A stretch of DNA of 64,000 bases, from contig NZ_CP054916.1 in the NCBI RefSeq assembly GCF_013364155.1, forward strand, positions 9,516,001-9,580,000, written 5' to 3'. Made by a program: the position numbers and the translations under genes. Every line of letters starts with the position of its first letter. Within the stretch, counting starts at the first letter, position 1. This DNA is from Streptomyces sp. NA02950 (GTDB lineage Bacteria; Actinomycetota; Actinomycetes; Streptomycetales; Streptomycetaceae). Below are positions 43,803 to 53,503 of this stretch, piece after piece. The notes beneath the pieces were generated by a model that saw nothing but the letters and a program-made list of their open reading frames with translations, made no database searches and was not told the origin of the DNA.

Positions 43803-44387
43803 TCAGGGAACGGTGCCTCGAAGGGTTGCCAGCAGACGCTGGGCGGGATCGATATCGATGGTGCCGAGCTGGATGGCAGGCTCTTGATTGCATCGGATGC
43901 AGTCCGGGTGGGCGTACAGATCGACAAGAAGGCAACCGGTGACGGCCTTGTACGCGTCGGAGAGCAGGTCACGAACTCGCACCTGGTGGGCCCACCTGGC
44001 CGCGCATTCCCTCGCGTCGGCTCCGGCTTCGACTTCGTCCCGTGGGGCGCCGAGCAGGATGGCGAGTCGCGCGGCGGTGGGAACGGAGACCTCTCCGAGC
44101 ATGATGCGACCGCTGTCCACCTTCAGGTCAGGCACGTCCAGGTCGTGCGCGAGGAACCCCCTTCGCAGTCGCCGGGCAACCTTGAAGGTCTCTCGCATGC
44201 CTTTGCGGATCAATCGGGCCAGCTCAACGGCCTCAGCAGAGGTGACGGTACTGAGCCCGATGAGAGGGCCGTGCAGTCCGATCGCGGGACATGGACCGTT
44301 GATCCCCGCCTGTTGCAGAGCGGAGCGTAGCTCGTGCGCAGCCATCACGAGAGCCGCTCGGTCATTAGACGGGGGCAGGCTGTTCAT
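43803..44387 (-). CDS. Unknown protein, third gene of a small operon
   Basis: 194 aa from ATG 44387 (GGAGG upstream). Helical with LIGLSTVTSAEAVELARLIR and FLAHDLDVPDLKVDSGRIML, and a CxxC in AHPDCIRCNQEP that could bind metal. The start follows the preceding stop directly. Not recognised. Confidence 0.6.
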   Translation of the reverse strand: MNSLPPSNDRAALVMAAHELRSALQQAGINGPCPAIGLHGPLIGLSTVTSAEAVELARLIRKGMRETFKVARRLRRGFLAHDLDVPDLKVDSGRIMLGEVSVPTAARLAILLGAPRDEVEAGADARECAARWAHQVRVRDLLSDAYKAVTGCLLVDLYAHPDCIRCNQEPAIQLGTIDIDPAQRLLATLRGTVP

Positions 44388-44821
44388 GCGGACCTCCGTT
44401 GGGCAGGGCAGTGCAGAGGGCTCGCCGTCTGACCGTGAAGCACGCGGACCGGGCTGAGAGCGGACAAGACGCGTGGGGAGGAGCCAGTGCAGGTATCGAC
44501 GAGGTCCAGGCACGAGACCGGGTGGACGATGAGCCACACAGGGCGCTCGTTACTACCAAGACGTGCGGTGTAGGGGATGTCCTTGTGCAGATTGTGGACG
44601 GCGGCGCCCGCGCCTTGGTGGTCGCCGAGCCATGCCCAGACGATGCCGAAGGAGTCGCGATCCAGATTGACGGCGATGTTCCGTACGTTCGTCCTGAGCC
44701 AGGTGATCGTGCGGCCGGGGAAGCCCGTCGTTGTGCTCAGTGCCACGGCGTCGCGCTGGCCTGGTTCCGTGTAGATGACCTGGCACCAGTAGCCGCGGGG
44801 CATGGTCATACTGACCACCAT
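44384..44821 (-). CDS. Unknown protein, second gene of a small operon
   Basis: 145 aa. The first ~95 residues look folded (YWCQVIYTEPGQRDAVALST, WLRTNVRNIAVNLDRDSFGI), the C-terminal 45 are Ser/Arg-rich. Overlaps the first gene by 16 bases and touches the third. Not recognised. Confidence 0.55.
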   Translation of the reverse strand: MVVSMTMPRGYWCQVIYTEPGQRDAVALSTTTGFPGRTITWLRTNVRNIAVNLDRDSFGIVWAWLGDHQGAGAAVHNLHKDIPYTARLGSNERPVWLIVHPVSCLDLVDTCTGSSPRVLSALSPVRVLHGQTASPLHCPAQRRSA

Positions 44822-45363
44822 TCCTCGACCGAGGTGGAGCCAGCTGTGTCTGCTGCCTCGGCTCTCAGCACCTCGAGGACGTCTTCGGTGAGCAGTGCCA
44901 GTCGGCGCACGTATCCTCGGGCTGATGCGAAATTAGCGGGCAGGGTGTGAAGGTCAAGCTGGCGAGCTCGGTTCGCGAACACCGTGAGATCCGGACTTTG
45001 GACTCTGGCGGCACGCTGGACCAGCATGTTCAGCAACTGGTGCAGGTGGCGGTGGATGCGCGGTGCCAGTCCTTGAACGTCCTCCATGGTGAGCAGGGCG
45101 GACTGCAAGCCGATGGCCGTGTCCAGGTCGTCGTCGATTCCCTCGTCGGAGACGAACGACTTGTGCAGAGCGGTGATCAACGCATGGACGGTTGCCGCTG
45201 GGACGAGCCGGGCAGGCTCGACGTTTAGATTCCGGCGCTGGCGGCTCGAGATCTCACCCGTGCAGAGGACTGGTACGACGGACTGCGGGAGACTCTCGAG
45301 CTCTCCCGCTGCTTGGGAACGGTGACGTTCCATCGTGTCTGTACGCTGCAGGGCGGCTGTCAC
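44806..45363 (-). CDS. Unknown protein, first gene of a small operon
   Basis: 185 aa from GTG 45363, selected because AGGAGGTG lies 6 bases upstream. Helical (ATVHALITALHKSFVSDEGI, LAPRIHRHLHQLLNMLVQRA), ends with EEWWSV. Divergent from the XRE-type regulator at 45659, which probably controls it. Confidence 0.6.
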   Translation of the reverse strand: MTAALQRTDTMERHRSQAAGELESLPQSVVPVLCTGEISSRQRRNLNVEPARLVPAATVHALITALHKSFVSDEGIDDDLDTAIGLQSALLTMEDVQGLAPRIHRHLHQLLNMLVQRAARVQSPDLTVFANRARQLDLHTLPANFASARGYVRRLALLTEDVLEVLRAEAADTAGSTSVEEWWSV

Positions 45364-45523
45364 GATATTCACCTCCTGTTCTGCGCCGGATGCCATTCTT
45401 CGGAACCACGGCACTCGTAGACTCGGTGACGCGATGTCAGGCCTCTAGCCATTGAGAAGCTTGTTGGCCGTTCGAGTTCAGCAAGATTCCCCCCTGGCGC
45501 CACGAGCGGACAACCTTGATGCA

Positions 45524-45537
45524 TCACTGATCAGTGA
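45524..45537. promoter_or_regulatory. Perfect 14-bp palindrome between divergent genes
   Basis: TCACTGATCAGTGA is a perfect palindrome; a related half (GTTACTGATTC) lies 14 bases further on. It sits between the operon start (45363) and the XRE gene (45659), the expected place for the regulator's operator. Confidence 0.55.
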
Positions 45538-45658
45538 CTTTGGAAGGCGTCAAGTTACTGATTCGGGCGCTTCACTGTAAAGAGATCGCTGTTTTGAACG
45601 CATAGCCGATAGGACGTCACTACCCTTTCTGAGTAAAGAGCCAGCTGAGGGGGAAATC

Positions 45659-47050
45659 GTGGACGTGAAGCCGCACCGTCCGTCATGCGCCAAGCAGCTA
45701 AGGGAGATGGCCTATCGGCGTGGCGAGTCCCCCCGCCAGGTGGCGCAAGCCATCCGGGTTCACTGCTCGGTAACCTCGCTGCGTGCCCAGCGCCTGGCCC
45801 GGGGGCTGACCCTGAAGGAAGTCGCTGACGGTCTGAATACCCTGAGCAAGGGGCGTGCAGACGCTCCAAGGGTGGATGGTGATCAGCTTGGGCACTGGGA
45901 GACTGGTCGGCACCAACCGCGCCCTGCCACCGTCGGACTGCTCTGCGAGTACTACGGGTGTGGATCCCAGGATTTGGGGTTTGGGCCCGCAGCCGCAGCC
46001 GTCCAGGATTCGTCGAGTACTGCTGTTCCTGTTGATCCGCTAGTTGCACCCCCGGTCTCGCCGGGGCCGTTCGTGGCCGGGTCTTTCGAACAGCAAGTGG
46101 ACGCGGCACGACGGTCGGTGGACCGCACGCTGGCGGTTGGTACTGTCAGTGCGACCCAGCTGGATCTGTTGGATGAGCAGGTGCTCTGGGCACGCGAGCA
46201 ATATGTCTACACGCCACCTGCGCCGATGATCGCAGTGCTCCTCGGCCACTTGTCGGAGGTAGAGGACCTGGCAGTGAGCCGGCAGCCAGCTGCCGTCCAG
46301 GTCCGGCTGTCGGAGTTGACTGCCATGCTCGCCACCTTGATTGCTGATGCCCTGATGAAGCTGGGACAACTGCCCCGATCGCAGTCCTGGTACGCCACGG
46401 CGCGCAACGCGGCGGATGACAGCGGCAATACCGAGGTGCGGGCAAGGGTGAGGGCACAGGCCGCGATGCTGCCCTTCTACTATGGTCCGCTGGAGGCAGC
46501 GGTCAGTCTGTCCCGGGAGGCTCGGATCATATGCCGCGGTCGGCCCAGCGCCACTGCGGCATTCGCGTCAGCGGCTGAGGCACGCGCCTTGGCGAAGCTG
46601 GGTGATGTCGAGGGTGCGGATGCTGCGCTCCGGCACGCCACTGCGGCGTTCGAGCAAAGCAAGGCCGGAGGCTCAACAGAGAACGACGCATTCGCCTTTC
46701 CCGAGAGAAGGTTTAGGCTTTACGAGAGTGGGACCCTGACAGCTCTGGGTCGCACAGGCCAGGCACGTCGCGTTCAGGAGGCCGCCCTTCGGCTCTACCC
46801 GACCAAGACTGGAATCGACCCTGCACTCCTCGGTTTCGAGGCAGCCATCTGCCTGGCTCACGAGGGCAATCCGGTCGAGGCGTGCCAACTGGCTAGCGTC
46901 ACGTTCCTGAGAATCTCCCCGGAGCACCGCACTCCGATCGTGGAACAGCGAGCTCGCGAGGTCATCGGGGCCCTTCCCTCCGATACGCAGAGAGGTCGAG
47001 CTGCACGACAGCTCCACGAGATCCTTGGCCGCCCTCCTGGACAGAGGTGA
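45659..47050 (+). CDS. XRE-family regulator with TPR-like domain
   Basis: 463 aa from GTG 45659 (GAGGGGGA upstream). N-terminal HTH (TSLRAQRLARGLTLKEVADG, QLGHWETGRHQPRPATVGLL; ~residues 38-100) and a long helical region of TPR-like repeats (~200-460: LGQLPRSQSWYATARNAADD, AEARALAKLGDVEGADAALR, ALGRTGQARRVQEAALRLYP). This is the streptomycete XRE-TPR class. Likely regulates the divergent operon through the palindrome at 45524. Confidence 0.82.
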   Translation: MDVKPHRPSCAKQLREMAYRRGESPRQVAQAIRVHCSVTSLRAQRLARGLTLKEVADGLNTLSKGRADAPRVDGDQLGHWETGRHQPRPATVGLLCEYYGCGSQDLGFGPAAAAVQDSSSTAVPVDPLVAPPVSPGPFVAGSFEQQVDAARRSVDRTLAVGTVSATQLDLLDEQVLWAREQYVYTPPAPMIAVLLGHLSEVEDLAVSRQPAAVQVRLSELTAMLATLIADALMKLGQLPRSQSWYATARNAADDSGNTEVRARVRAQAAMLPFYYGPLEAAVSLSREARIICRGRPSATAAFASAAEARALAKLGDVEGADAALRHATAAFEQSKAGGSTENDAFAFPERRFRLYESGTLTALGRTGQARRVQEAALRLYPTKTGIDPALLGFEAAICLAHEGNPVEACQLASVTFLRISPEHRTPIVEQRAREVIGALPSDTQRGRAARQLHEILGRPPGQR

Positions 47051-47083
47051 CAGCACCGCCTCTCATCGGTCAGCCTGGACCCC

Positions 47084-47989
47084 ATGACAGAAGCGGCACC
47101 TGCCCCTGGCGGGTTCGATGAGTCCGAGATGCATCAGGTCCTGAAACGAGGCTGCGCGACCATCGGCCTTGACTGCTCCGACGCACGCCTCCTTCGAGGG
47201 CACACCAATGCGGTCATCCTTCTCGAAAAGGAACATGTCGTCGCCAAGATCGCGCGAAGGGGATCGCGCGTCGATGACGTAGCGCGCACGGTCAAATTCG
47301 TCCGCTGGCTTATGGATACTGGATTCCCCACCGTCCCGCTGCTTCTCCCCGACCAGCCCGTCGTCATTGACCGGCACGCCATTACCTTCTGGTCTTACCT
47401 ACCCCAGCCTGATCATCCGGTTGCTGCAGCCCAGCTCGCCAAGCCTCTTAGCGCCCTCCACGCAATCACCACGCCACCCGTGGCTCTACCGAATCACGAC
47501 AACCTCACTACGATCCGACGGTCACTCGCGGCGAGCACCTGCCTTCCCGACGAGGGACTGTCGTTTCTGGTCGAGTATGCCGATCAGCTTGAGGCCGACC
47601 TTGGTGCGGTGCAGTTCGAGCTACCAGAGGGGGTGATACAGGGCGATCCGCAGCACCGAAACGCCCTCCACACCGTTGAAGGCGAAGCTGTCCTCTGCGA
47701 CTGGGATACCGTGGCTGTCGGTCAGCCGGAGTGGGATCTGGTCACCCTGGAGGTTCACTGCCGGCGTTTCGGCCACGGACAAGGGCATTACGCGGCCTTC
47801 GCCGAGGCCTACGGCTGGGATGTCACACGCTGGTCGGGGTACTGTACGTTGGCCGCCATCCGTGAGCTGCAGATGGTCACCACCAATGCCCGGAAGGTCA
47901 ACCATGCTCCAAGCAGCTTGCAGGAGGTTGAGCGACGTGTGAACGGGCTTCGTCGTCAGGACAGGTTCGAGCAGTGGAAGCTCCTCTGA
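47084..47989 (+). CDS. Aminoglycoside phosphotransferase-family kinase
   Basis: 301 aa, 33 bp after the XRE gene. Kinase fold: NAVILLEKEHVVAKIAR (Lys of the nucleotide site), the catalytic loop VIQGDPQHRNAL (Asp) and VLCDWDTVAVGQPEWDLVT (metal Asp). The catalytic loop has GDPQHRN in place of the usual HGDLHxxN, so the first His is replaced by Gln. Substrate unknown; the family includes antibiotic kinases and metabolic small-molecule kinases. Confidence 0.85.
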   Translation: MTEAAPAPGGFDESEMHQVLKRGCATIGLDCSDARLLRGHTNAVILLEKEHVVAKIARRGSRVDDVARTVKFVRWLMDTGFPTVPLLLPDQPVVIDRHAITFWSYLPQPDHPVAAAQLAKPLSALHAITTPPVALPNHDNLTTIRRSLAASTCLPDEGLSFLVEYADQLEADLGAVQFELPEGVIQGDPQHRNALHTVEGEAVLCDWDTVAVGQPEWDLVTLEVHCRRFGHGQGHYAAFAEAYGWDVTRWSGYCTLAAIRELQMVTTNARKVNHAPSSLQEVERRVNGLRRQDRFEQWKLL

Positions 47990-48104
47990 TGACAAGTCAG
48001 GCTCGCCGCCGAGTGGACCGCTTACGCCGGCGTCACCTCCGGTGGTGCCTGAGACCTCCATCGTGTGCAGCCGCCGCATGATCCTTGTGCCTTGGGACAT
48101 TGAC

Positions 48105-48359
48105 TCAGATACGAGCGCTACCTTCCATTGGTGCTGCACATCGACGGACTTGGGGCTGGCCGGTGACGCAGGTCGGACGAAGCCGCATCCTGACTCCATC
48201 GCCATGGACGTGTAAGAGTGCCTGCTGGTGGTACTTAGCCCGATCTATGCTTTTCCCGATCAGATCGCGCAAGGCGTCGTGCTGCGCAGTCGGATCAGCA
48301 GGGAGTTCGAGGCGGGATGTCTGTGCATTGAGGCTGATGCACAGAGCGCGAACTGTCAT
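48105..48359 (-). CDS. Small DUF3846-like protein, last gene of the pilus operon
   Basis: 84 aa. ATG overlaps the DUF2637 gene stop (ATGA). The N-terminal half (MTVRALCISLNAQTSRLELP, AQHDALRDLIGKSIDRAKYH) is reminiscent of DUF3846 proteins of mobile elements; the C-terminus differs and may reflect a frameshift. Weak assignment. Confidence 0.45.
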   Translation of the reverse strand: MTVRALCISLNAQTSRLELPADPTAQHDALRDLIGKSIDRAKYHQQALLHVHGDGVRMRLRPTCVTGQPQVRRCAAPMEGSARI

Positions 48360-50122
48360 CGCGCAGTGGTCGTGGTGCGCATTGGGAGGTGGATCGGGGA
48401 GCGTAGTCGGCGCCGCCGATGGAAGTCAGGGAGTAGGGGCTCAAGGTCCTCGAGTGTCCATGGTGTGCCCCCGTTATTACGCTTCACTCCGCGCTCGGTC
48501 AGGGCTGTCAGTAGCTGCTCGGCAGTCGGCTCTTTGCCCTGGAGGTCGCAGTGCTCGTTCCAGATCTCGAAGCAGGGGAAGGCGGCAATGTAACGGCGCA
48601 GGGTGCTGGGACTGACCGCTCCGTTACTTCGTCCCTTTATGCCATGGTCGTAGAGCCATCGGGAGAGCTGGGCGCCCTTCGGCGGCTCGCCATGTTTGTC
48701 GCGGTAGGCGCACCAGGCGTCGTAGTAGCGGTCCGCCACGGTCTCTGTGGGTGATGGTAGATCACTGTGTCTCTGTTCGGGTGCGGGCTTCTTCGGTGAT
48801 TCGGCAGTGTCAGGGCGAGGTCCAGTGGGGGCGTCGTTCGCTTCTTGACTGGGTGCCGAGGGAACGTACGGCTTCTCCGGGGGAGCGGGGGAGTGATCTC
48901 CATTTGTCGGGTGACGCACGCGGTTTGTCAGCTCGGTGACGTCACCAGTTTGCCGCAGCTGCCCGAACTGGAACGAAGAGGGGAACGTGCCGTTGTCGTC
49001 GAGGTGGTGGCGGAAGTCGCCGTAGAACACCTCGTCCAGCGGGATGTCGTTCGGCGTCTCGGCCAACGGTCGCCCTACCGGTTCGTGCTCGGGGTACGGC
49101 TCTGGCTCGCGTTGCTCGGGGACGTGGACGCCCTGGCCGTTCAGCACGCTGTGGCCATCGAGCTGCCGCCCCCGGGCGCCGACTGGCAGCACCACGTCCT
49201 CGTTGGCAAGCCTCGGGGCAGGCGCCGCAGACGGAGCTGCGGGACCGGCGCCATCGGCTTTGAGTGTGGGGTGGGTTTCCCGGAAAGCCGGGTCATCACC
49301 ATCGGCCCGGGTAGCGTCGGCCGCACCCGCCGTCGCCCCCGTGCCCGTGCTCGTGCCGGCCGGAAGCGCGGACGGCAGGACCGCGTTCGTCTCCAGTCCG
49401 GCCGCGGCCAGCCCCGCCGGGGCGGTGTCCCTCAGCGGTACCCCGTACCGCGCGAGCCGCAGCGGCATCAGCGACTCGACGGGCGCCTTGCGGCGCCAGG
49501 CGCGCCCGTAGCGGGCCCGCAGCCGGGCGCGGTAGACCAGCCGGTCCTGCTCCAGCTTGATGACCTCGTCGTAACTGCGCAGCTCCCACAGCTTCATCCG
49601 GCGCCAGAGCCGGAAGGTGGGCACCGGCGCGAGCAGCCAACGGGCGATGCGGACCGACTCCATATGCCGGTCGGCGGTGATGTCGGCGATCCGGCCGACC
49701 GCGTGCCGGGCCGCCTCGACGGAGACGACGAAGAGCACCGGGATCACGGCGTGCATCCCGACCCCGAGCGGATCCGGCCAGGCGGCGGCGCCGTTGAAGG
49801 CGATCGTGGCGGCGGTCAGCAGCCAGGCCGTCTGGCGCAGCAGGGGAAAGGGGATTCGGATCCAGGTGAGCAGCAGATCCAGGGCGAGCAGCACGACGAT
49901 CCCGGCGTCGATCCCGATGGGAAAGACGTTGGCGAAGTCGCCGAAGCCCTTGTCATGTGCGAGATCGCGTACGGCCGCGTAGGAGCCGGCGAAGCCGATC
50001 GCGGCGATCACCACCGCTCCGGCGACGACCACGGCGATTAAGGCCTTGTGGATCCCAGGTGAGGTTGCAGGCACGTGTCCGTTTCCGTCAGTTGCCACCT
50101 GCCGCCGCTGCCTCATCAACAT
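48356..50122 (-). CDS. DUF2637/Spd-like membrane protein
   Basis: 588 aa. Four N-terminal hydrophobic segments (IHKALIAVVVAGAVVIAAIG; IGIDAGIVVLLALDLLLTWI; TAWLLTAATIAFNGAAAWPD; AVIPVLFVVSVEAARHAVG), then RRMKLWELRSYDEVIKLEQD and a charged, Pro-rich region. The C-terminal part (YYDAWCAYRDKHGEPPKGAQ, GAVSPSTLRRYI) looks like a small DNA-binding domain. DUF2637 proteins are the SpdB-type spread proteins of streptomycete plasmids, which help intramycelial transfer. 12 bp after the LysM-BTAD gene. Confidence 0.85.
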   Translation of the reverse strand: MLMRQRRQVATDGNGHVPATSPGIHKALIAVVVAGAVVIAAIGFAGSYAAVRDLAHDKGFGDFANVFPIGIDAGIVVLLALDLLLTWIRIPFPLLRQTAWLLTAATIAFNGAAAWPDPLGVGMHAVIPVLFVVSVEAARHAVGRIADITADRHMESVRIARWLLAPVPTFRLWRRMKLWELRSYDEVIKLEQDRLVYRARLRARYGRAWRRKAPVESLMPLRLARYGVPLRDTAPAGLAAAGLETNAVLPSALPAGTSTGTGATAGAADATRADGDDPAFRETHPTLKADGAGPAAPSAAPAPRLANEDVVLPVGARGRQLDGHSVLNGQGVHVPEQREPEPYPEHEPVGRPLAETPNDIPLDEVFYGDFRHHLDDNGTFPSSFQFGQLRQTGDVTELTNRVRHPTNGDHSPAPPEKPYVPSAPSQEANDAPTGPRPDTAESPKKPAPEQRHSDLPSPTETVADRYYDAWCAYRDKHGEPPKGAQLSRWLYDHGIKGRSNGAVSPSTLRRYIAAFPCFEIWNEHCDLQGKEPTAEQLLTALTERGVKRNNGGTPWTLEDLEPLLPDFHRRRRLRSPIHLPMRTTTTAR

Positions 50123-50134
50123 CTGACCTTCTTC

Positions 50135-53100
50135 CTACACCGCGTTTGTGGACGGAGTGTTGATGAGCAGGAGACTGATCAACTGCTCGGTCTCCGGCTC
50201 GAGGTCGAGGTCGAGCGTGCGGATGGCCTGCTGGAGTGTGGTGATGGCGGTGTGGAGTCCGCCGCGGTTACCGGCGGCGTGCTCGATGCGCATCCAGTCG
50301 CGGTAGAGGAGTTCGGCGGTGGGCTCGACGTCGATTCCCACGGCGATGGCGCGGCGGGCTGCCTCGAGGTCGAGCTCTCCATGAGTGGGGTCGGATCGGT
50401 AGGTGGCCAGAGTGTGAGCGACATCGATGATCCGGCTGATCATCTCCTGCTGTAGCGGTGCCGCCCAGGGAAGGTCCCGGCCGCCGAGGGGGCGACCGCG
50501 CACCAGGCTCAGAGCTTGCTCCAGGTAGCCTGCCGCGGTGGTGGGTGATGCTGCGGTCAGGCCTCTCTCGGCGAGTTGCTGGAAGATGGTCCAGTCACAG
50601 CGAACGGCGGGGGCCAGGCGGTAGCTGTCCGTTCCGCGGGTGCGGCGGGGGACGTAGGGGTTGCCGTCGGCGTCGACCCCCAACTTGTTGCGCAGCCCGT
50701 ACATGCGGGAATTGAGGGTGCTGGTAGACCAGGGGTTGGCCGGGTCCATGGCTTCGCAGATTCCCGCGGTGTCCCGGTGGGGCCGGAAGTAGAGCAGCAC
50801 GGCGAGCTCGGTGAGCTTGGGGCCGTGCCCGGAGGCCCCGACGCCGGTTACTTCGAGGGGACCCAGGACCCGGACTTCCGGAGCGTGTAGATCGCGCGCT
50901 GTCGGTACCTCCGGCGCGTCATCCGTGGGAGAGCCCGGAGCGGGGGAGTCCCCGGCGTTCCGGTCCGTCGAACTGCCGGGATCCGCGGCGGCGTCGGTGA
51001 GCTCGGGCTTAGCGGCCTCGACGTCGGTTCGCTCAGCAGCGGGGCATTCGACCGGGTCGGCGATGTCATCGCTGTCCTGCGGGAGACGGGGGGAAGGCGC
51101 GGAGGGGGAGAGGAGCCGTAGCCCCGCTGGGTCGCTGGCGGCTCCGATCAGGGCGGGGAAAGGTCCTTCCGGTGCCTGCTCGTCGTTTCCCGGACCTGCG
51201 TCCTCTAGAGCCTCGCCTCCTTGGGCGGGGATGGGGCGGGGCGTGGGCGGCTCCGGCGGTACCTTCTCCCATGCGCCGTCCGCGGGCCGTGACGGCTGCT
51301 CGGTGACTTCGAGGGTGGCCACCAGCTGTTCGTAGGCCGTGCTGGAGACGGACTGGACCTGAATCCGCGCGCCGAGCACCTCCAGTTCCTGTGCCTCCTC
51401 ATCGGTTCCCGCGTTGAGCTGTTCGGCGTTGGGGAAGAGATGGCCGATGCCGCTCTCGGGCAGGACAGCGGCGACCTTCAGGCCCCGGGCCTTGTCGAGG
51501 GCGTCGGCCAACTGCCACGCCTCCTCTTCGCTGATGCGGCTGGCGCAGATCAGCATCCACGGCAGCTGGGCGCCGAGCTCGGGGTCCTGGTGCGCTTCCA
51601 AAAGCCGCTCGCCCAGGTCGCGGATCGCCGCGGCGGCGTGGGGGAGGTGCCGGGCCCTGCTGGTGGGCAGCAGGCGGGGCAGCTCACGTCCGAAGCCGAT
51701 CAGAAGGATGTCGGCCTGGTCCGCCCACGGGCTCATGCCGGTTTCCAGCGCGATCGCCGTACACACCGCGTCCACCTGCGGCTGATCGCCTTGGATGAGC
51801 AGGGTCGAAAGCTGGGGCAGGTTGGCCAGGTACAGCGTGCCCTCGGCATCGGTGCCGAGTGTGGCCAGCCCCGGGTAGGGGGCCTGAACCTGCCGGGCCC
51901 GCTCCGGCTCCAGCAGTTCGGCCTGTGCGTCCAGCGCCCACCAGTCGCCAGTCCCGGCGGCGAACGGCGGCATCGGCTCCCCGGGGGTGTCGGGGAGAAG
52001 TTCGACCGTTCTCGCGGTGACCCGGGCGCCGCGCACCACGGGAAGTGTGGACTCTGCTTGGGCGGCCTGGTGGGCCAGTGTGCGCAGCGCGGTATCGAGG
52101 AGTTCGGCGCTGGCGGGTGCGGCGCTGGCGGTCAGCGTCTGCTCCAGCCGGCTGGACTCCTCGGGCATGGCGATGGTCTCGCCGGGCTTGCGTCGCCGCT
52201 GCTGGATGAGCCTCCGCAGGCCGATGCCGCCGACCAGGACGGCGGCCAGCAGGGCACCAACCCCCGCGGTGGTGCGCACGGAGACACCCTCGGAATGTGC
52301 GGCGGGCTCGGGCGTGGACCGATGCGAAGTGTCGGTGTGCTGCTGTGTGGGGGCCGGGGTGGCGGGTGGTCGTGTCGTCTCCTCGCCGCGACGGCCGTCC
52401 TTGCTGCCGGGGGTGTGCTCCCTGCTCCGGTCGTGGTGATGCCGCGGGTTCTGGGGGCGGGGGCTGGCGTCCGGCCGGCGGGTGTCGTGGTCCGGCTTGC
52501 GGGGGCTGGGGGAGGTGCTGTCGTGGTTGTTCTCGTGGTCACCGGACTGGCGCCGCTCGGTATCCGTCCCTGGGCGGGTGTCGCGGTCGTGCGGGGCGGT
52601 GGGGGAGGGTAGGAGGAGTTGCTGTCCGGGGTGGATCTGGTCCGGGTCGGTGAGGGGGCGGCCGTCAGGCCCGGCGTGGCCCTTGTTCCGGTCAAAGATC
52701 TCGTCGTAGCGCTCGGGGTCCCCGAGTTGCTCCTCGGCGATCGTGGAGAGTGTGTCGCCGGGCGCGACGGTGACCGTGCGTCCAGAGCCGCCCTGATGAG
52801 GGTCGCCGGAGCCGGAGCCTGGGCTGCCGGGCATGAGGAGTTTCCAGCCGGGCTGGATGAAGGAGTCGGCGTCGAAGCGGCTGCCATCAGTCATCGTGCG
52901 GCCTTGGTTCAGGGCGGCGATCTCCTTCCACCGTTCGCCGTCGCCGAGTTGCTTCTCCGCGATGCTCCACAGGCTCTCGGCCGGACGGGTGTCCTGCACG
53001 GTGTAGGTGTGCTGCCCTTTGCCGCGTTCCGTGGTGGCGGTGGGGGAGGGGGCTTGGTCGTGGTGGGTCTTGGCGGTGCCGGGGGTGGACTCGGCGGTGG

Positions 53101-53503
53101 GGGCTGCGGCCGCCGGGCTGGGTGTGGCCAGTGCGGTGCCGGTGGGCAGCAGGACGAGGACGCTGCTGATCAGGGCAGCAGCGGCGTGGCGGCTGACGTT
53201 GATCCGGCGGGAGGGCCGCGGTGCGCGTCCGCGGAGCTGGGCTGGGATCTCGGCGAGCACGCAGAAGGTGAAGTGGGCCCAGGCGATCCAGGCGATGGCG
53301 ACCAGGGCCAGGAGGAAGGCTCCGCCGGTGTCCTGGCGGTCCAGCAGGTGCGTGAGGTCGTCGTGGCCGCTGTGCCATAGGGCTGTGGTGACCACTGCAA
53401 GGAGAACAGGGAGCCCGGCGATGGTGGCGGCCAGGAGCAGGAGGGCGGCCAGGCCGCGCAGTACTGCGTGGCGGGGTTTCGTGGGCAGTGGGGGAGGGGG
53501 CAT
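50135..53503 (-). CDS. Membrane LysM-BTAD fusion protein
   Basis: 1122 aa from ATG 53503, sharing one base with the TadG stop (TAATG). Three N-terminal membrane segments (~14-42, 60-86, 106-126), two LysM domains (~166-222, ESLWSIAEKQLGDGERWKEI; ~240-300, DTLSTIAEEQLGDPERYDEI), a disordered Ser/Asp/His-rich region, another membrane segment near 411-431, a soluble middle region, and from ~874 a winged-helix/BTAD module as in SARP activators (GPLEVTGVGASGHGPKL; QQAIRTLDLDLEPETEQLIS). It would bind wall or pilus through LysM while its C-terminus acts in the cytoplasm. Such fusions are recurrent next to actinobacterial Flp/Tad clusters. Confidence 0.8.
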   Translation of the reverse strand: MPPPPLPTKPRHAVLRGLAALLLLAATIAGLPVLLAVVTTALWHSGHDDLTHLLDRQDTGGAFLLALVAIAWIAWAHFTFCVLAEIPAQLRGRAPRPSRRINVSRHAAAALISSVLVLLPTGTALATPSPAAAAPTAESTPGTAKTHHDQAPSPTATTERGKGQHTYTVQDTRPAESLWSIAEKQLGDGERWKEIAALNQGRTMTDGSRFDADSFIQPGWKLLMPGSPGSGSGDPHQGGSGRTVTVAPGDTLSTIAEEQLGDPERYDEIFDRNKGHAGPDGRPLTDPDQIHPGQQLLLPSPTAPHDRDTRPGTDTERRQSGDHENNHDSTSPSPRKPDHDTRRPDASPRPQNPRHHHDRSREHTPGSKDGRRGEETTRPPATPAPTQQHTDTSHRSTPEPAAHSEGVSVRTTAGVGALLAAVLVGGIGLRRLIQQRRRKPGETIAMPEESSRLEQTLTASAAPASAELLDTALRTLAHQAAQAESTLPVVRGARVTARTVELLPDTPGEPMPPFAAGTGDWWALDAQAELLEPERARQVQAPYPGLATLGTDAEGTLYLANLPQLSTLLIQGDQPQVDAVCTAIALETGMSPWADQADILLIGFGRELPRLLPTSRARHLPHAAAAIRDLGERLLEAHQDPELGAQLPWMLICASRISEEEAWQLADALDKARGLKVAAVLPESGIGHLFPNAEQLNAGTDEEAQELEVLGARIQVQSVSSTAYEQLVATLEVTEQPSRPADGAWEKVPPEPPTPRPIPAQGGEALEDAGPGNDEQAPEGPFPALIGAASDPAGLRLLSPSAPSPRLPQDSDDIADPVECPAAERTDVEAAKPELTDAAADPGSSTDRNAGDSPAPGSPTDDAPEVPTARDLHAPEVRVLGPLEVTGVGASGHGPKLTELAVLLYFRPHRDTAGICEAMDPANPWSTSTLNSRMYGLRNKLGVDADGNPYVPRRTRGTDSYRLAPAVRCDWTIFQQLAERGLTAASPTTAAGYLEQALSLVRGRPLGGRDLPWAAPLQQEMISRIIDVAHTLATYRSDPTHGELDLEAARRAIAVGIDVEPTAELLYRDWMRIEHAAGNRGGLHTAITTLQQAIRTLDLDLEPETEQLISLLLINTPSTNAV

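Noticed and set aside
48845..50041. 398-codon plus-strand frame
   Set aside because: Antisense shadow of the DUF2637 protein; repetitive R/G/D composition.
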